A stretch of DNA of 64,000 nucleotides from an uncultured Clostridia bacterium (GTDB lineage Bacteria; Bacillota; Clostridia; Christensenellales; DTU072): contig CAKQTC010000008.1 in assembly GCA_934274515.1 (NCBI GenBank), positions 1-64,000 of the forward strand, read 5' to 3'. The notes beneath the pieces are model-generated. The model saw only the letters and a program-made list of their open reading frames with translations, ran no database searches and was not told where the DNA came from. Below are positions 26,791 to 35,748 of this stretch, piece after piece. The position numbers and the translations under genes were made by a program. Every line of letters begins with the position of its first letter. Position 1 is the stretch's first letter.

Positions 26791-29175
26791 TTACGCAGCC
26801 TTCGGAAGAAGGAACGCGTCAAACAATTTCCACGTAAAGTCGAATATTAAGTAGTGGTCTTTTGCTCCTTCGTTCGTTCCGTCTTTGATAGCGAAGAAAT
26901 CTGTACATCCCTCAAATTCTGCGGGCATTGTGCATAGATCGACGACGCTGGATTTTTCAAGACCGATAGATCCTCCGATTTCGATATAGCAATCTTTTAT
27001 TTCCGAGGCTTTTTCCGCTCTAAGTCCGATATATCCGCTGAGTCCCTCGTTCTTTTCGTATCTAGCGTAAGCATAAAGTCCGTTTGCGATAATATCGCTA
27101 TAAGACATTCCGCACACTCTTCTTACAAGGTCGCTGTTGATATAGTCTGCATATTGTCCGTCCGCAGGATATTGTTCGAATGCGAGTTCGATATACTTAG
27201 CAATCATATCCTTATTGATTTCGTCGGGAACAAGTGCATTGTCTTTTTTAACAAATTGAACTTTTCCGTCTACGGTTTCGAGTTTCGGCAATTTAATGAA
27301 TGCCGCAACATAGTCAACGAGATCGATTACTTTTTTGTCGCCTTCCGTTTTTCCGATAAGCGTAGCGCCTGCTTCGGTACCTTCTGCATCTACAGAACCG
27401 GTCAGTTTGTCTTTGTTATCGTTATGAAGTTTGACTATGCTCGCTCCGATGTCGCCGATGTCGAGTGCTTTTCCGTCTTTGACAAGGTCAAATTTAAGGA
27501 AAGAGCCGTTCTTGTGCGCTGCTCCGATTTGCTTATCGAGCAATACGATTACGTCGCCCAAGGTAGCAGGAGTTGTTCCCGTCCATTTATTATCTTTTCC
27601 GGCAAGAATGTTGTAAATAGTGGTAAAGATACCTGCCGCAGGGTCCTTCGGTTCTTGTTTGTCGTCTTTATTGTCTTTTTTGACGGGTTCGGTATACTTA
27701 ATACCTTTCAAACCATGGTTGAGAGCGTCTACAAGGCTCGTTGCGGTATATTCGGGTTCTTTTGTTTTATCTCCGTCGGCATAGAATTCCCAAGAGAAGT
27801 CGCTCTTATACGTGAGTTTTGCGTCGGTGGGAGTTGCTCCGAATGCTTCAAACGCCTTGCTTGCGTCCAAATAAACTTTCTTTCCGTCGAATATCGCTTT
27901 AGCCGCTTCGGTCGTCTCTGTTCCGTTAGTAACGGTAAGACGTGCGCTTGCAACGGTGTTTCCGTCTTTCGCGAGAGCGTCGCCGGTGTTAACCTTGAAT
28001 TCGAGTTTGCCTTTCAAGTTTCTTCTTCCGAGGTTTACGTCGATAGCGCCTTTAACGTCCTGAGCGGTATAGCCCTTGTCCGCAATCGAAACGGTTTTGC
28101 CGATACCGAATGTGGCGAGTTTTACGCTCAAACCGAATTCAAAGTTGATTTCTTTCATCGAAACGGCAATATCGATAGAGTTAAGCGCATCGCCTTCATA
28201 ATTCGCTCTAATCGTAAGTCCGGGCAGGAAGTCGCTCATTATTTTTTCGTAAGTAAGTTTTTCGCCTTCGTCAAGTCCGAAGATTTTTTGCGAGAAACCG
28301 AGCGCTCTGTCCGCGTAGTCGAGAACGGTGTCGATAGTTCCTTTATATTTACTGATGTCTAAGCCAAATCCGGATACCATATCGAGGATACCTCTTACGC
28401 TATCGGGTTCGATTACGAATTCGGTATAGGTATCCGTCGCAGTAGGTTTCAGAAGACCGCTAAGATTGTTGAAACCGCCGATGTCGTTCCCAAATTTGTC
28501 TACGAACGCTTCGAGATCGAGATTTTTAAGAACGTCCAGTCCGCCGAGATAGGCAAGATATTGCATACCCACGTTTGCCACATTCTCGATACCTTCTTTG
28601 ATGCCGCTTACGTCCATTTTTATTTTGCTTGCTTCAACCGTAGAGCCATCTTTATTGTTAATTTTATTAAGCGCTTCGAGAAGATAAACGTTACCGTTTT
28701 TATAACCTAATTTGAAGTAGTCTTCGCCGTCCGCTTTCGCGTCTTTTCCGTTTAAGGATACGCCGATTTCGGCTTGCGGATCACTTGCGCTCAGGTTACC
28801 TTTAACGCCAAGTTTGAAGTTGCCGGCAGCCGCTTCTTTCCCGGTATATTTATAGTATGCGCCTACGCCTACGTCTACGCCGAGTTTGCTATCTTTCTTT
28901 ACTTCTTTAAGAGTCGTAAGATACGGGTTTACTTTACTGATAAGTTTTTTAAGTTCGACATCAAGACTTGCTTGGGTTTCTTTCGGCACGTCTTTTCCGC
29001 ACACGTCGCACTTGCCGTTATTATCCTTGTCAACGTGTTTGCCTTCGCCGCAGTCTTTGTCCTTGTTGCCGCCGCCGCCACCGCCGCCGCTACCGCCGCC
29101 GTTACAAGCGACCATAGCGAAAACCAACGCTGCCATGACGAGCGCAAGAAGTATTCTAAGTACGTTCTTTTTCAT
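26791..29175 (-). CDS. large lipoprotein, function unknown
   Basis: 794 residues. Signal MKKNVLRILLALVMAALVFAMVAC with the lipobox Cys near residue 24, then a poly-Gly tether (GGGSGGGGGGG) and a short Cys unit (CGEGKHVDKDNNGKCDVCG) like those in other lipoproteins here. ATG 29175 follows GGAGG by 6 bases; an earlier in-frame start at 29205 lacks one. The rest is acidic/lysine-rich, beta-strand-like, with scattered LxxLxxxL stretches and no known catalytic motif. It has its own promoter and terminator. I do not recognise the family. Confidence 0.85.
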   Translation of the reverse strand: MKKNVLRILLALVMAALVFAMVACNGGGSGGGGGGGNKDKDCGEGKHVDKDNNGKCDVCGKDVPKETQASLDVELKKLISKVNPYLTTLKEVKKDSKLGVDVGVGAYYKYTGKEAAAGNFKLGVKGNLSASDPQAEIGVSLNGKDAKADGEDYFKLGYKNGNVYLLEALNKINNKDGSTVEASKIKMDVSGIKEGIENVANVGMQYLAYLGGLDVLKNLDLEAFVDKFGNDIGGFNNLSGLLKPTATDTYTEFVIEPDSVRGILDMVSGFGLDISKYKGTIDTVLDYADRALGFSQKIFGLDEGEKLTYEKIMSDFLPGLTIRANYEGDALNSIDIAVSMKEINFEFGLSVKLATFGIGKTVSIADKGYTAQDVKGAIDVNLGRRNLKGKLEFKVNTGDALAKDGNTVASARLTVTNGTETTEAAKAIFDGKKVYLDASKAFEAFGATPTDAKLTYKSDFSWEFYADGDKTKEPEYTATSLVDALNHGLKGIKYTEPVKKDNKDDKQEPKDPAAGIFTTIYNILAGKDNKWTGTTPATLGDVIVLLDKQIGAAHKNGSFLKFDLVKDGKALDIGDIGASIVKLHNDNKDKLTGSVDAEGTEAGATLIGKTEGDKKVIDLVDYVAAFIKLPKLETVDGKVQFVKKDNALVPDEINKDMIAKYIELAFEQYPADGQYADYINSDLVRRVCGMSYSDIIANGLYAYARYEKNEGLSGYIGLRAEKASEIKDCYIEIGGSIGLEKSSVVDLCTMPAEFEGCTDFFAIKDGTNEGAKDHYLIFDFTWKLFDAFLLPKAA

Positions 29176-29241
29176 ATAAACCTCCATGTTTATTTTCAAG
29201 TCCAAAGGGCATTCGGACAGAATAACCCTATCGTTTATTTA

Positions 29242-29270
29242 AGAATAGCACAGACCTTGTCTTCTGTCAA
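29242..29270 (-). promoter_or_regulatory. promoter of the large lipoprotein gene
   Basis: TTGACA (29265-29270), 17 bases, TATTCT (29242-29247), about 67 bases before the start at 29175. Confidence 0.75.
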
Positions 29271-29355
29271 GACCCCAAAATTAAGGAACGTTTATATTTG
29301 CGGCTATTTTTCGTCTGCAAAAACCTCGGCGTCGCTTAGGGTGACGATACTAATA

Positions 29356-29378
29356 ATGCAACGTCGCGTTGCCGACGG
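29356..29378. repeat. single diverged copy of the intergenic repeat core
   Basis: ATGCAACGTCGCGTTGCCGACGG with one change (G for A in the palindrome centre) against the arrays at 26559 and 52725. It sits between the mtnN end and the lipoprotein promoter. Confidence 0.7.
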
Positions 29379-29413
29379 GATGGCTATGCGTTGCGGTAAA
29401 AAGTTAAGAGTAA

Positions 29414-29464
29414 AAAAAGTGAAGCGATACGATAACTTTATGCAAAAGTCGTTCTTATCGCTTC
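29414..29464 (-). terminator. terminator overlapping the end of mtnN
   Basis: On the minus strand GAAGCGATA ... TATCGCTTC brackets the mtnN stop codon and is followed by ACTTTTTTT. The stem begins inside the coding sequence. Confidence 0.65.
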
Positions 29465-30097
29465 GGCGAGTATTTCCGCGGCTTTATCGGTCATTCTTTC
29501 GTAGTCGAGTTCTGCACCGTCGCCTGCTCCGTCGGATATACATCTTAACGCGACGTAGGGTTTATTTTCCAGATGTGCGACCTGGGCTATTGCTCCGCTT
29601 TCCATATCGCACGCGCCTGCGTCAAACGTACTGACTATCATATTTTTCGTTTTTTCATCGGCAACAAACCTATCGCCGCACGCAAGAACGGTTTTTTTTG
29701 CTCCGCTTTTTTTCGCAAATTCATTTACAAGCGTTTCTTCCGCGTCAAAGTATATTTTGTTTATCGTACTTACCAGACCGACGGGGTCGCCCAGTGCGGA
29801 CGTATCTACGTCGTACTGTACGCATTTCGTCGAAACGACAAGGTCAAGCAAGTTGTTTCTTCCAAGTCCGCCGCTTATGCCCGTACTTACGATTACGTCG
29901 GGGTTAAATTCGTTTATAAGCACGGTTGCGGCATACGCCGCGTTTACCTTGCCTATTCCGCTTCTAACCGCCACACAATTCTCATTGCCTATTCTAAATT
30001 TGTAAAATTTTAAGTTTTTTCTTGTTTCTTGCTCCGTTTTACCGTTCTTCACAAGCGGCGCAAGTTCTTTGTCCATAGCGATAATAAGACCTATCAT
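29438..30097 (-). CDS. mtnN: 5'-methylthioadenosine/S-adenosylhomocysteine nucleosidase
   Basis: Splits adenine from methylthioadenosine and S-adenosylhomocysteine, the by-products of polyamine synthesis and methylation. Family motifs: IGLIIAMDKELAPL at the N-terminus, SGIGKVNAA (about 46-54), STGISGG, and DMESGAIAQV (about 167-176) for ribose binding, with the catalytic Asp in CISDGAGD. 219 residues, normal. It is the last gene of the regulator-potABCD cluster, 10 bases after potD, which fits a polyamine theme. AGAGG precedes the ATG. Confidence 0.93.
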   Translation of the reverse strand: MIGLIIAMDKELAPLVKNGKTEQETRKNLKFYKFRIGNENCVAVRSGIGKVNAAYAATVLINEFNPDVIVSTGISGGLGRNNLLDLVVSTKCVQYDVDTSALGDPVGLVSTINKIYFDAEETLVNEFAKKSGAKKTVLACGDRFVADEKTKNMIVSTFDAGACDMESGAIAQVAHLENKPYVALRCISDGAGDGAELDYERMTDKAAEILAEAIRTTFA

Positions 30098-30107
30098 TGT
30101 TTGCCTC

Positions 30108-31361
30108 TTAACTGAGTATTACGTCCATCCACATTTCGTCAAGATGTTGGTTGTATTTTCCGTAATCTTTCATTATTGCGCAACGTTTCAACGTTTCGTC
30201 CGACGGGAACATCATTTCCATATACATTTCTCTAAATCCTTCGTACGTTCCCTCGAAGAATCCGTCTTCGTCTTCTTCTAACATTTCCTTGTACTTCTCC
30301 GCCGATGCTTTAACCGCCGTCGTCGCTCCCGCGTAGTCCATACAGTCGTATCCTATATCCGTTTCCGACAAATACTCGATAAACGCGTTTGCTAAATCGG
30401 GGTTTTTAGAATACGTAGGTATCACAAATGCGTCCAACCACACGTTGCTCCCTTCTTCGGGTACGGTATAATACAGGTTCTTGTTCGTGTCGTTTTCTTC
30501 TCCCGTCATTATGTATCCTGCGTCGCAACTCCAAAACAGCCCGAAGTACCCTTTTTTGCCGTTGCTATCCCTAAGCAGTTCGTCTTTCGCCGAATCGACT
30601 TCATAGTCGTGGACATTGCGTTTTTGCGCCATAAGCGCCTTTTCCGCGGCTTTTATCGTTGCTTCGTCGGTTTTGTCGAAAATATCAAGCAAAATTTCTC
30701 TGTACGCAGGGTTATCATAGTTAAGATTCTCACCTAACGCGGCTCGTATTTCTTCCCGTCTGTTATAGATAGCCGCCACCGAATACGCGTCGCGCACCGA
30801 GTCTTTCATAAAGATTTTGTCTTTGTGTTTCGCATTCCAAAACACCTCCCACGAGTTCATCTCGTCGAGTTCGTTTTGCAACCCGGGTTTGCCGTCGCTG
30901 TTCACGTTAAACATTATTCCGAGCGTTCCCCACATATACGGCGCGCTGAGTTTGAAATCGGGGTCGTACGAATTCTTGACCATTTCGATTACTCTCGGGT
31001 CGATTCTCTCGTTCAAAAGCGCGCGCGTTTGTTCGTTAATCGGTTGCACGAGTCCTTCGCTGTCAAATCTTTGTATCATATAGTCCGACGGACAGATAAG
31101 GTCGTAATCTTCTTTTTTGATACTTATCCAAGTATACAGGTTTTCAAGCGTGTCGAATTCGTTGTATTCCACGCGTACTTTTTTGCCCGTTTTTTCATAA
31201 TACCAGTCTACAAACCCGTAATACGTTTCGGGATCCATATATTCGCCCGGCGCGGCTATTCTTATGGTTATCTCCCTGTCTGCGGAACAACCCGAAAAGA
31301 CGGCGGAAACGGCAATAAGCAAAAACGCTATTAAAACGAACGCTAAAAATTTCTTATTCAC
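30108..31361 (-). CDS. potD: spermidine/putrescine ABC transporter, substrate-binding lipoprotein
   Basis: 417 residues. Lipoprotein signal MNKKFLAFVLIAFLLIAVSAVFSGC (Cys near 25). Mature part matches PotD-type proteins: FVDWYYEKTGKKVRVEYNEF near the N-terminus, DYDLICPSDYMIQRF (about 98-112), and a late region with ANAFIEYL. It captures polyamine at the outer face for PotBC. It is longer than E. coli PotD (348) owing to insertions in the middle. Its start overlaps the potC end by 8 bases. Confidence 0.9.
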   Translation of the reverse strand: MNKKFLAFVLIAFLLIAVSAVFSGCSADREITIRIAAPGEYMDPETYYGFVDWYYEKTGKKVRVEYNEFDTLENLYTWISIKKEDYDLICPSDYMIQRFDSEGLVQPINEQTRALLNERIDPRVIEMVKNSYDPDFKLSAPYMWGTLGIMFNVNSDGKPGLQNELDEMNSWEVFWNAKHKDKIFMKDSVRDAYSVAAIYNRREEIRAALGENLNYDNPAYREILLDIFDKTDEATIKAAEKALMAQKRNVHDYEVDSAKDELLRDSNGKKGYFGLFWSCDAGYIMTGEENDTNKNLYYTVPEEGSNVWLDAFVIPTYSKNPDLANAFIEYLSETDIGYDCMDYAGATTAVKASAEKYKEMLEEDEDGFFEGTYEGFREMYMEMMFPSDETLKRCAIMKDYGKYNQHLDEMWMDVILS

Positions 31362-32193
31362 CTTTACCTCCCAGGCTCTTTTCCATTTGTTTCCTTTTCC
31401 TTTCCATATTTACGGAAACTACGTTTATAACGATAAGAACCGCCATAACCGCAACCATAATAATTACGCTGAGCGCTCTTAGCACGGGCATAACGCCTTT
31501 TACTTTAAGTTTGTTATACAAAAATCTCGGTATCGTATCCACGCTGCTGCTTACGAGGGTGCTTATCGTGAAGTCGTCCAAACTTATGGTAAACGCAAGC
31601 GCGAACCCCGCTATTATACCGGGAATAAGTTGCGGCAATATTATGCTGAAAATCGCTTTCATCGGTTTTGCCCCTAAATCGAGTCCCGCTTCGTACACGT
31701 TCGGGTTAAGTTGACTCAATCTCGGCATTACCGACATTATAACGTACGGCGTGCATATCACCGTATGCGCTATTATAAGCGCAAGATAGTCGCTCGGAAT
31801 GACGATTACGAACAAAAACAGCAACATAAACCCGACTGCGGTGACTATATCCGCGTTTACCATGGTGATTTGGTTAACCGATTCGCTTATCGATTTCGGG
31901 ATTTTTTTCATACTATGTATGCCGATAGACGCGAGCGTACCGAGTATTACCGCAAGCACGGACGCCGTTACGCCGATGATAACCGTGTTTTTAAGTGCGC
32001 CGAGTATCTCTTCGGAAGAAAAAAGTTGTTTATACAGGTCAAAACTAAACCCGTTCCATAGCCCTATCGTTTTTGAATCGGTAAACGAATAAACCGTCAA
32101 TATCGCTACGGGAAGGTAGGTAATGACTAACATTGCCACGAGAAAAACGATACTAAGTATTATATCTCGCTTTTGGCTCAATTTACGTTTCAC
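31354..32193 (-). CDS. potC: spermidine/putrescine ABC transporter permease PotC
   Basis: 279-residue inner-membrane permease with six hydrophobic spans. The ABC-permease EAA loop is visible as EAGLDLGAKPMKAIFSIILP (about 183-202). Opening segment YLPVAILTVYSFTDS and the SLDDFTIS stretch are PotC-like. ATGA-type overlap (4 bases) with potB ahead and an 8-base overlap with potD behind show tight coupling. Confidence 0.92.
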   Translation of the reverse strand: MKRKLSQKRDIILSIVFLVAMLVITYLPVAILTVYSFTDSKTIGLWNGFSFDLYKQLFSSEEILGALKNTVIIGVTASVLAVILGTLASIGIHSMKKIPKSISESVNQITMVNADIVTAVGFMLLFLFVIVIPSDYLALIIAHTVICTPYVIMSVMPRLSQLNPNVYEAGLDLGAKPMKAIFSIILPQLIPGIIAGFALAFTISLDDFTISTLVSSSVDTIPRFLYNKLKVKGVMPVLRALSVIIMVAVMAVLIVINVVSVNMERKRKQMEKSLGGKGE

Positions 32194-33014
32194 GCTATCG
32201 TACCCCCTTTCTTAACGGTTTTTCCTTTCGTGATAAGATTGCTCACGAACGTTGACAGGACTATAAGCACCAACAGTATAAGCGCGAGCGCGCTGCCGTT
32301 GTTGTACATTCCTTTTTCAAAATAGTAGTAAATGACGTTACCGAACAGTCTGCCGTCGAGAAAAGACGCGCTGCCGCCGTCGTAGCCCAAAATGTCGTAG
32401 ATAGCGAACGACGAAATCGTCGGCATAAACACCATAAGCACGCCGCTTACTATTCCCGGCACGGAAAGCGGAAGTTTGACTTTAACAAAAGTTTTCGCTT
32501 TGCTCGCGCCAAGGTCGTACGACGCTTCGATTACACCCTTGTCCATATCCGCAAGTATCGTGTAGATAGGCAGTAACATAAACGGGAAAAAGTCGTATAT
32601 CATACCGATAAGCGTGAGCATAAACCCTTTTTCCATACCCATTATGTCGCTAAAAAACAGTTTTACGGCGTAAATTCGAAGCAGAGAGTTTATCCACATC
32701 GGCATCACGAACGCCATAAGCACTATCGTACGTTTGCTCGCTTTGATTTTGGTAAGCGCAACCGCCGTCGGATATGCAAGAACCAAGCACCCTACGGTGG
32801 TAAGAAACGCCATAAGTAAACTTCTTACTATGCTTTTCCACGACGTCGCAACGGTTAGTCGGTGAAACGCCGCCAACGAAAAGTTGCCCGAACTGTCGGT
32901 AAACGCGTATACGAGTATGAGCACTAGCGGTACGATTACAAAAATTATGCTCACGGCAAGATACGGAAAAGCAAGATATTCTTTTTTGAATTTGAGTTTA
33001 ATTTTCTTCTTCAT
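32190..33014 (-). CDS. potB: spermidine/putrescine ABC transporter permease PotB
   Basis: 274-residue permease with six hydrophobic spans. EAA loop EASYDLGASKAKTFVKVKLP (about 168-187). N-terminal LVLILVYAFTDSSGNFSL is typical of PotB. It overlaps the end of potA by 17 bases and the start of potC by 4. Together with PotC it forms the channel driven by PotA. Confidence 0.92.
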   Translation of the reverse strand: MKKKIKLKFKKEYLAFPYLAVSIIFVIVPLVLILVYAFTDSSGNFSLAAFHRLTVATSWKSIVRSLLMAFLTTVGCLVLAYPTAVALTKIKASKRTIVLMAFVMPMWINSLLRIYAVKLFFSDIMGMEKGFMLTLIGMIYDFFPFMLLPIYTILADMDKGVIEASYDLGASKAKTFVKVKLPLSVPGIVSGVLMVFMPTISSFAIYDILGYDGGSASFLDGRLFGNVIYYYFEKGMYNNGSALALILLVLIVLSTFVSNLITKGKTVKKGGTIA

Positions 33015-34419
33015 TCTCGTCCTCTGCTTCCGTTACGATAATTTTCGTTTTGTCGATAAGTACGCCTACGCGGTCGTCGTTGTCCCATTCGTCTACGGTA
33101 TCGATGTAGAAGTCTTCGTCCGTGTCGGTGTATATTTGTACTTGATAATAGTTACCTTTATATAAGGATTGCGTTACGTTCGCGCCGATTACACCGTCTT
33201 GCTCGTCGTCGGTAAGGGTAACCGCGTCAAACCCTACGCTGATTTTAACTCTCTTGCCTTTTTCAAAACCGTTGTTGTTTTCGAACTCGAAATCGCCGCC
33301 GCAAAAATAAACCGTGTTTTCGGAAGAAACTTCGCCGTAAAATTCGTTGACCGAACGAAGTTTTTTCATAATGTGAATACCGTTCGGAGCGACGCCCAAC
33401 CGAACGAACGACCCGACGGTTTGGTTTTTCGTGGATTGAACGGTAAATTCGTATCCGTTCGCTTCGATTTCCATTTCGTAGTACGTTCCTTTGAAAACCG
33501 ACCCGAGCACTTTCCCGTCAAACTGTCCTTTGCCGCTGTCCGCGGAATATACGTTTATGTCTTCGGGACGAATTACGAGGTCTACTTTTTCGTTCCGCTC
33601 GAACCCTTTGTCCATACATTCGAGTTGCTCGCCAAGGAAAGATACGCAATAATCTCTCGGCATAACTCCGCTTACGATGTTACTCTCGCCGATAAACGAC
33701 GCGACAAACGCGTTGCTCGGTTCGTCGTATACCTTTTGCGGCGTTCCGATTTGCTGAATAACGCCGTCGTTCATTACCACTACCACGTCGCTCATCGTAA
33801 GAGCCTCTTCCTGGTCGTGAGTAACGTATATAAACGTTATTCCTAGACGCTTGTGCATCGAAATAAGTTCGCTCTGCATTTCTTTACGCATTTTAAGGTC
33901 AAGCGCGCCTAACGGCTCGTCGAGAAGAAGAACCGACGGTTCGCATACAAGCGCTCTCGCTATCGCGACTCTCTGTTGCTGTCCGCCGGAAAGACTGGTT
34001 ACGTTACGATGCTCGTACCCTTCGAGATTGACGAGTTTTAACGCGGCGGTTACTTTTTCTTTTATCGTCGCTTTATCGACTTTTTTTATCTTTAAGCCGT
34101 ACGCGATGTTTTTGTACACGTTAAGATGCGGAAACAACGCATAACGCTGGAAAACCGTGTTTACGGGACGTTTGTACGGCGGAACTTCCGTCATATCCAC
34201 GCCTTCGATGAAAACCTTGCCTTTCGTCGGTTTTTCAAACCCGGCAATAATACGCAAAAGCGTGGTTTTACCGCAACCGCTCGGCCCGAGCAACGTCACG
34301 AACTGCCCTTTGCGTATGCCGAGATTAAGGTCGTCGATTACCGTTACCCCGTCGTCAAACACCTTGGTAATACCGTTGACTTCAATGATTTTTTCGATTT
34401 TTCTTTGAATAACGCTCAT
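32998..34419 (-). CDS. potA: spermidine/putrescine ABC transporter ATPase with two TOBE-like domains
   Basis: 473 residues; normal PotA is about 370. ATPase domain: Walker A GPSGCGKTT (about 44-52), Q-loop FQRYALFPHLNVY, signature LSGGQQQRVAIARAL (about 143-157), Walker B LLLDEPLGALD (about 164-174), H-loop YVTHDQEEA. After it, a first TOBE region (about 280-350; VIRPEDINVY, GSVFKGTYYEMEI) and a second similar segment (about 400-455; GANVTQSLYKGNYYQVQI) with an acidic tail. The duplicated tail is unusual. AAAGGAGAAGG precedes ATG 34419. Gene order after a regulator is potA-B-C-D. Confidence 0.93.
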   Translation of the reverse strand: MSVIQRKIEKIIEVNGITKVFDDGVTVIDDLNLGIRKGQFVTLLGPSGCGKTTLLRIIAGFEKPTKGKVFIEGVDMTEVPPYKRPVNTVFQRYALFPHLNVYKNIAYGLKIKKVDKATIKEKVTAALKLVNLEGYEHRNVTSLSGGQQQRVAIARALVCEPSVLLLDEPLGALDLKMRKEMQSELISMHKRLGITFIYVTHDQEEALTMSDVVVVMNDGVIQQIGTPQKVYDEPSNAFVASFIGESNIVSGVMPRDYCVSFLGEQLECMDKGFERNEKVDLVIRPEDINVYSADSGKGQFDGKVLGSVFKGTYYEMEIEANGYEFTVQSTKNQTVGSFVRLGVAPNGIHIMKKLRSVNEFYGEVSSENTVYFCGGDFEFENNNGFEKGKRVKISVGFDAVTLTDDEQDGVIGANVTQSLYKGNYYQVQIYTDTDEDFYIDTVDEWDNDDRVGVLIDKTKIIVTEAEDENEEEN

Positions 34420-34439
34420 TCGTCACCTTCTCCTTTGAT

Positions 34440-34973
34440 TTAGAAATTCGGCGGACAGGATATCCATAGTATTCTCGCCTGTTCGTCGGTTACGTTCTCT
34501 ATAGAATGTTTTTTGTCCGCTTTGTAATAAAACGTTTCGCCTTTCTCCGCCGTAAAACTACGCTTGCCGACGGTAAGTTTGATTTTGCCGGATACCACAA
34601 ACCCGAATTCTTCGCCTTCGTGCGGCATATCGGTTTCTTTCGCTCCCTTTTCGAGTAAATCGAGTACGATGGGCTCCATCGCGTTCTTTTGAGCCGAAGG
34701 AACAAGCCACGTAGTCACGCTGTCGCCGTAGTCCTTGCTAAAATAGTCTTCCTTGTGAAAAACTATCGGCTCGCTGTCTTCGTTATGGAAAAATTCGCCT
34801 AAATTGCTCCCCAGCACGACAAGTATGTCGCTAAGCGTGTCAATAGACGGATTAACCACGTCGTTTTCAAGTTGACTTATAAAACCTTTCGTAAGTTCGC
34901 ACCTATCGGCAAGTTCTTCTTGCGTAAGATTGTTTTTAAGCCGCAAAGATTTAACTTTCGCTCCGATTTCCAT
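34440..34973 (-). CDS. HTH-XRE/cupin transcriptional regulator (PuuR-like)
   Basis: 177 residues. Helix-turn-helix at the N-terminus (LRLKNNLTQEELADRCELTKGFISQLE region, about residues 10-36) and a cupin at the C-terminus (about 105-172; HEGEEFGFVVSGKIKL, GETFYYKADKKHSIENV), the layout of PuuR-type regulators that often stand before pot operons. It is first in the operon, 20 bases before potA, so it probably controls its own transcript and transport in response to polyamines or a related small molecule (inference). GGGAGAG precedes ATG. Confidence 0.9.
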   Translation of the reverse strand: MEIGAKVKSLRLKNNLTQEELADRCELTKGFISQLENDVVNPSIDTLSDILVVLGSNLGEFFHNEDSEPIVFHKEDYFSKDYGDSVTTWLVPSAQKNAMEPIVLDLLEKGAKETDMPHEGEEFGFVVSGKIKLTVGKRSFTAEKGETFYYKADKKHSIENVTDEQARILWISCPPNF

Positions 34974-35101
34974 TATTTTCTCTCCCGTTTATTAAGACTT
35001 CGCCCCGACCGCACTCACATATCGACAGCCGAACACGCGCCTTGCGTTGTTTAGTAAATATAAACTTCTCGTAATTCGTTTCTAACCGCACTAAATTCTA
35101 A

Positions 35102-35118
35102 GTTTACTTTTCCTAAAC
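35102..35118. promoter_or_regulatory. inverted repeat downstream of the pot promoter -10
   Basis: GTTTA-n7-TAAAC, just downstream of the -10 box, where a repressor would block transcription. The regulator gene is the first gene of this transcript. Confidence 0.35.
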
Positions 35119-35126
35119 ACAATGCA

Positions 35127-35155
35127 ATTATATATACAGGGAAAAACTATGTCAA
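35127..35155 (-). promoter_or_regulatory. promoter of the regulator-potABCD-mtnN operon
   Basis: TTGACA (35150-35155), 17 bases, TATAAT (35127-35132): full consensus. It lies about 150 bases before the regulator start. Confidence 0.85.
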
Positions 35156-35469
35156 ACAAAAATTAAGGCTATTTTCAAAAAAACAGTAAAAAAATAGAAA
35201 AACTCTCTTAAAACAATATCGGAACGCCTACGCGCAACGCTTTGCGTTGCGGTGGAGAGTGAAAAGAATACGGATTTGTCCATTGTCACGTCGAGCGTAG
35301 TCGAAACATCCGGGCGATAGCCGCTCTATAATGCAAAGCCTTGTCACATGGGCTTGCCCGTTCGACTTTGCTTGTGTGGCGACGTGAGCGGCGGAAAAAA
35401 CGTTTTTCCACGACATACTTTTCATTATTACGGGGTGCAACGTCACGTTGACCCGTTGTACGGAAGATT
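35156..35469. other. intergenic with mixed repeat fragments
   Basis: No gene. Contains a hairpin CGCAACGC-ttt-GCGTTGCG (35232-35250), the string ACATCCGGGCGATAGCC also found at 26543, and a diverged unit of the intergenic repeat family. Confidence 0.5.
35401..35455. repeat. diverged unit of the intergenic repeat family
   Basis: Aligns with the 52725 units over about 50 bases (roughly three quarters identical), ending with the intact core GCAACGTCACGTTG at 35437-35450. Located just past the end of the protease operon. Confidence 0.65.
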
Positions 35470-35748
35470 TTACACGTCGCTTACGCCGTCTTCGAAGCCT
35501 TGTTTTACGATTTTGCCGTTTATTCCGTTTTCTCTCAAAAAATCAAGCACGGCGTTACCTATGGAAAAACGCGCCGTTAAGTGTTTAATCAAAGCGGTTT
35601 CGTCGTTGCTTTCGAGCAATTCGGCGGTTGTTTTCGTGTCCGTTTCGCTTAACGCATAGTCTACGAAATGCCTTGCCGTTCCGCCGTAATATTCTATATG
35701 GATAAGCAGGCGGTTATTTTCTATAAAAAACTCGGTGTATCCGTTCAT
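35470..35748 (-). CDS. small hypothetical protein, 92 residues
   Basis: Begins at an ATG overlapping the protease stop (TGATG), so translation is coupled. Cytoplasmic-looking and acidic: NGYTEFFIENNRLLIHIEY at the N-terminus, ELLESNDETALIKHLTARF in the middle. No signal, membrane span or known motif. Its tight link to the HtrA-like lipoprotein suggests a shared task, but the family is not recognised. Confidence 0.6.
   Translation of the reverse strand: MNGYTEFFIENNRLLIHIEYYGGTARHFVDYALSETDTKTTAELLESNDETALIKHLTARFSIGNAVLDFLRENGINGKIVKQGFEDGVSDV

Noticed and set aside
27154..28362. 402-residue plus-strand frame opposite the large lipoprotein
   Set aside because: Antisense shadow; no ribosome site and no family motif.
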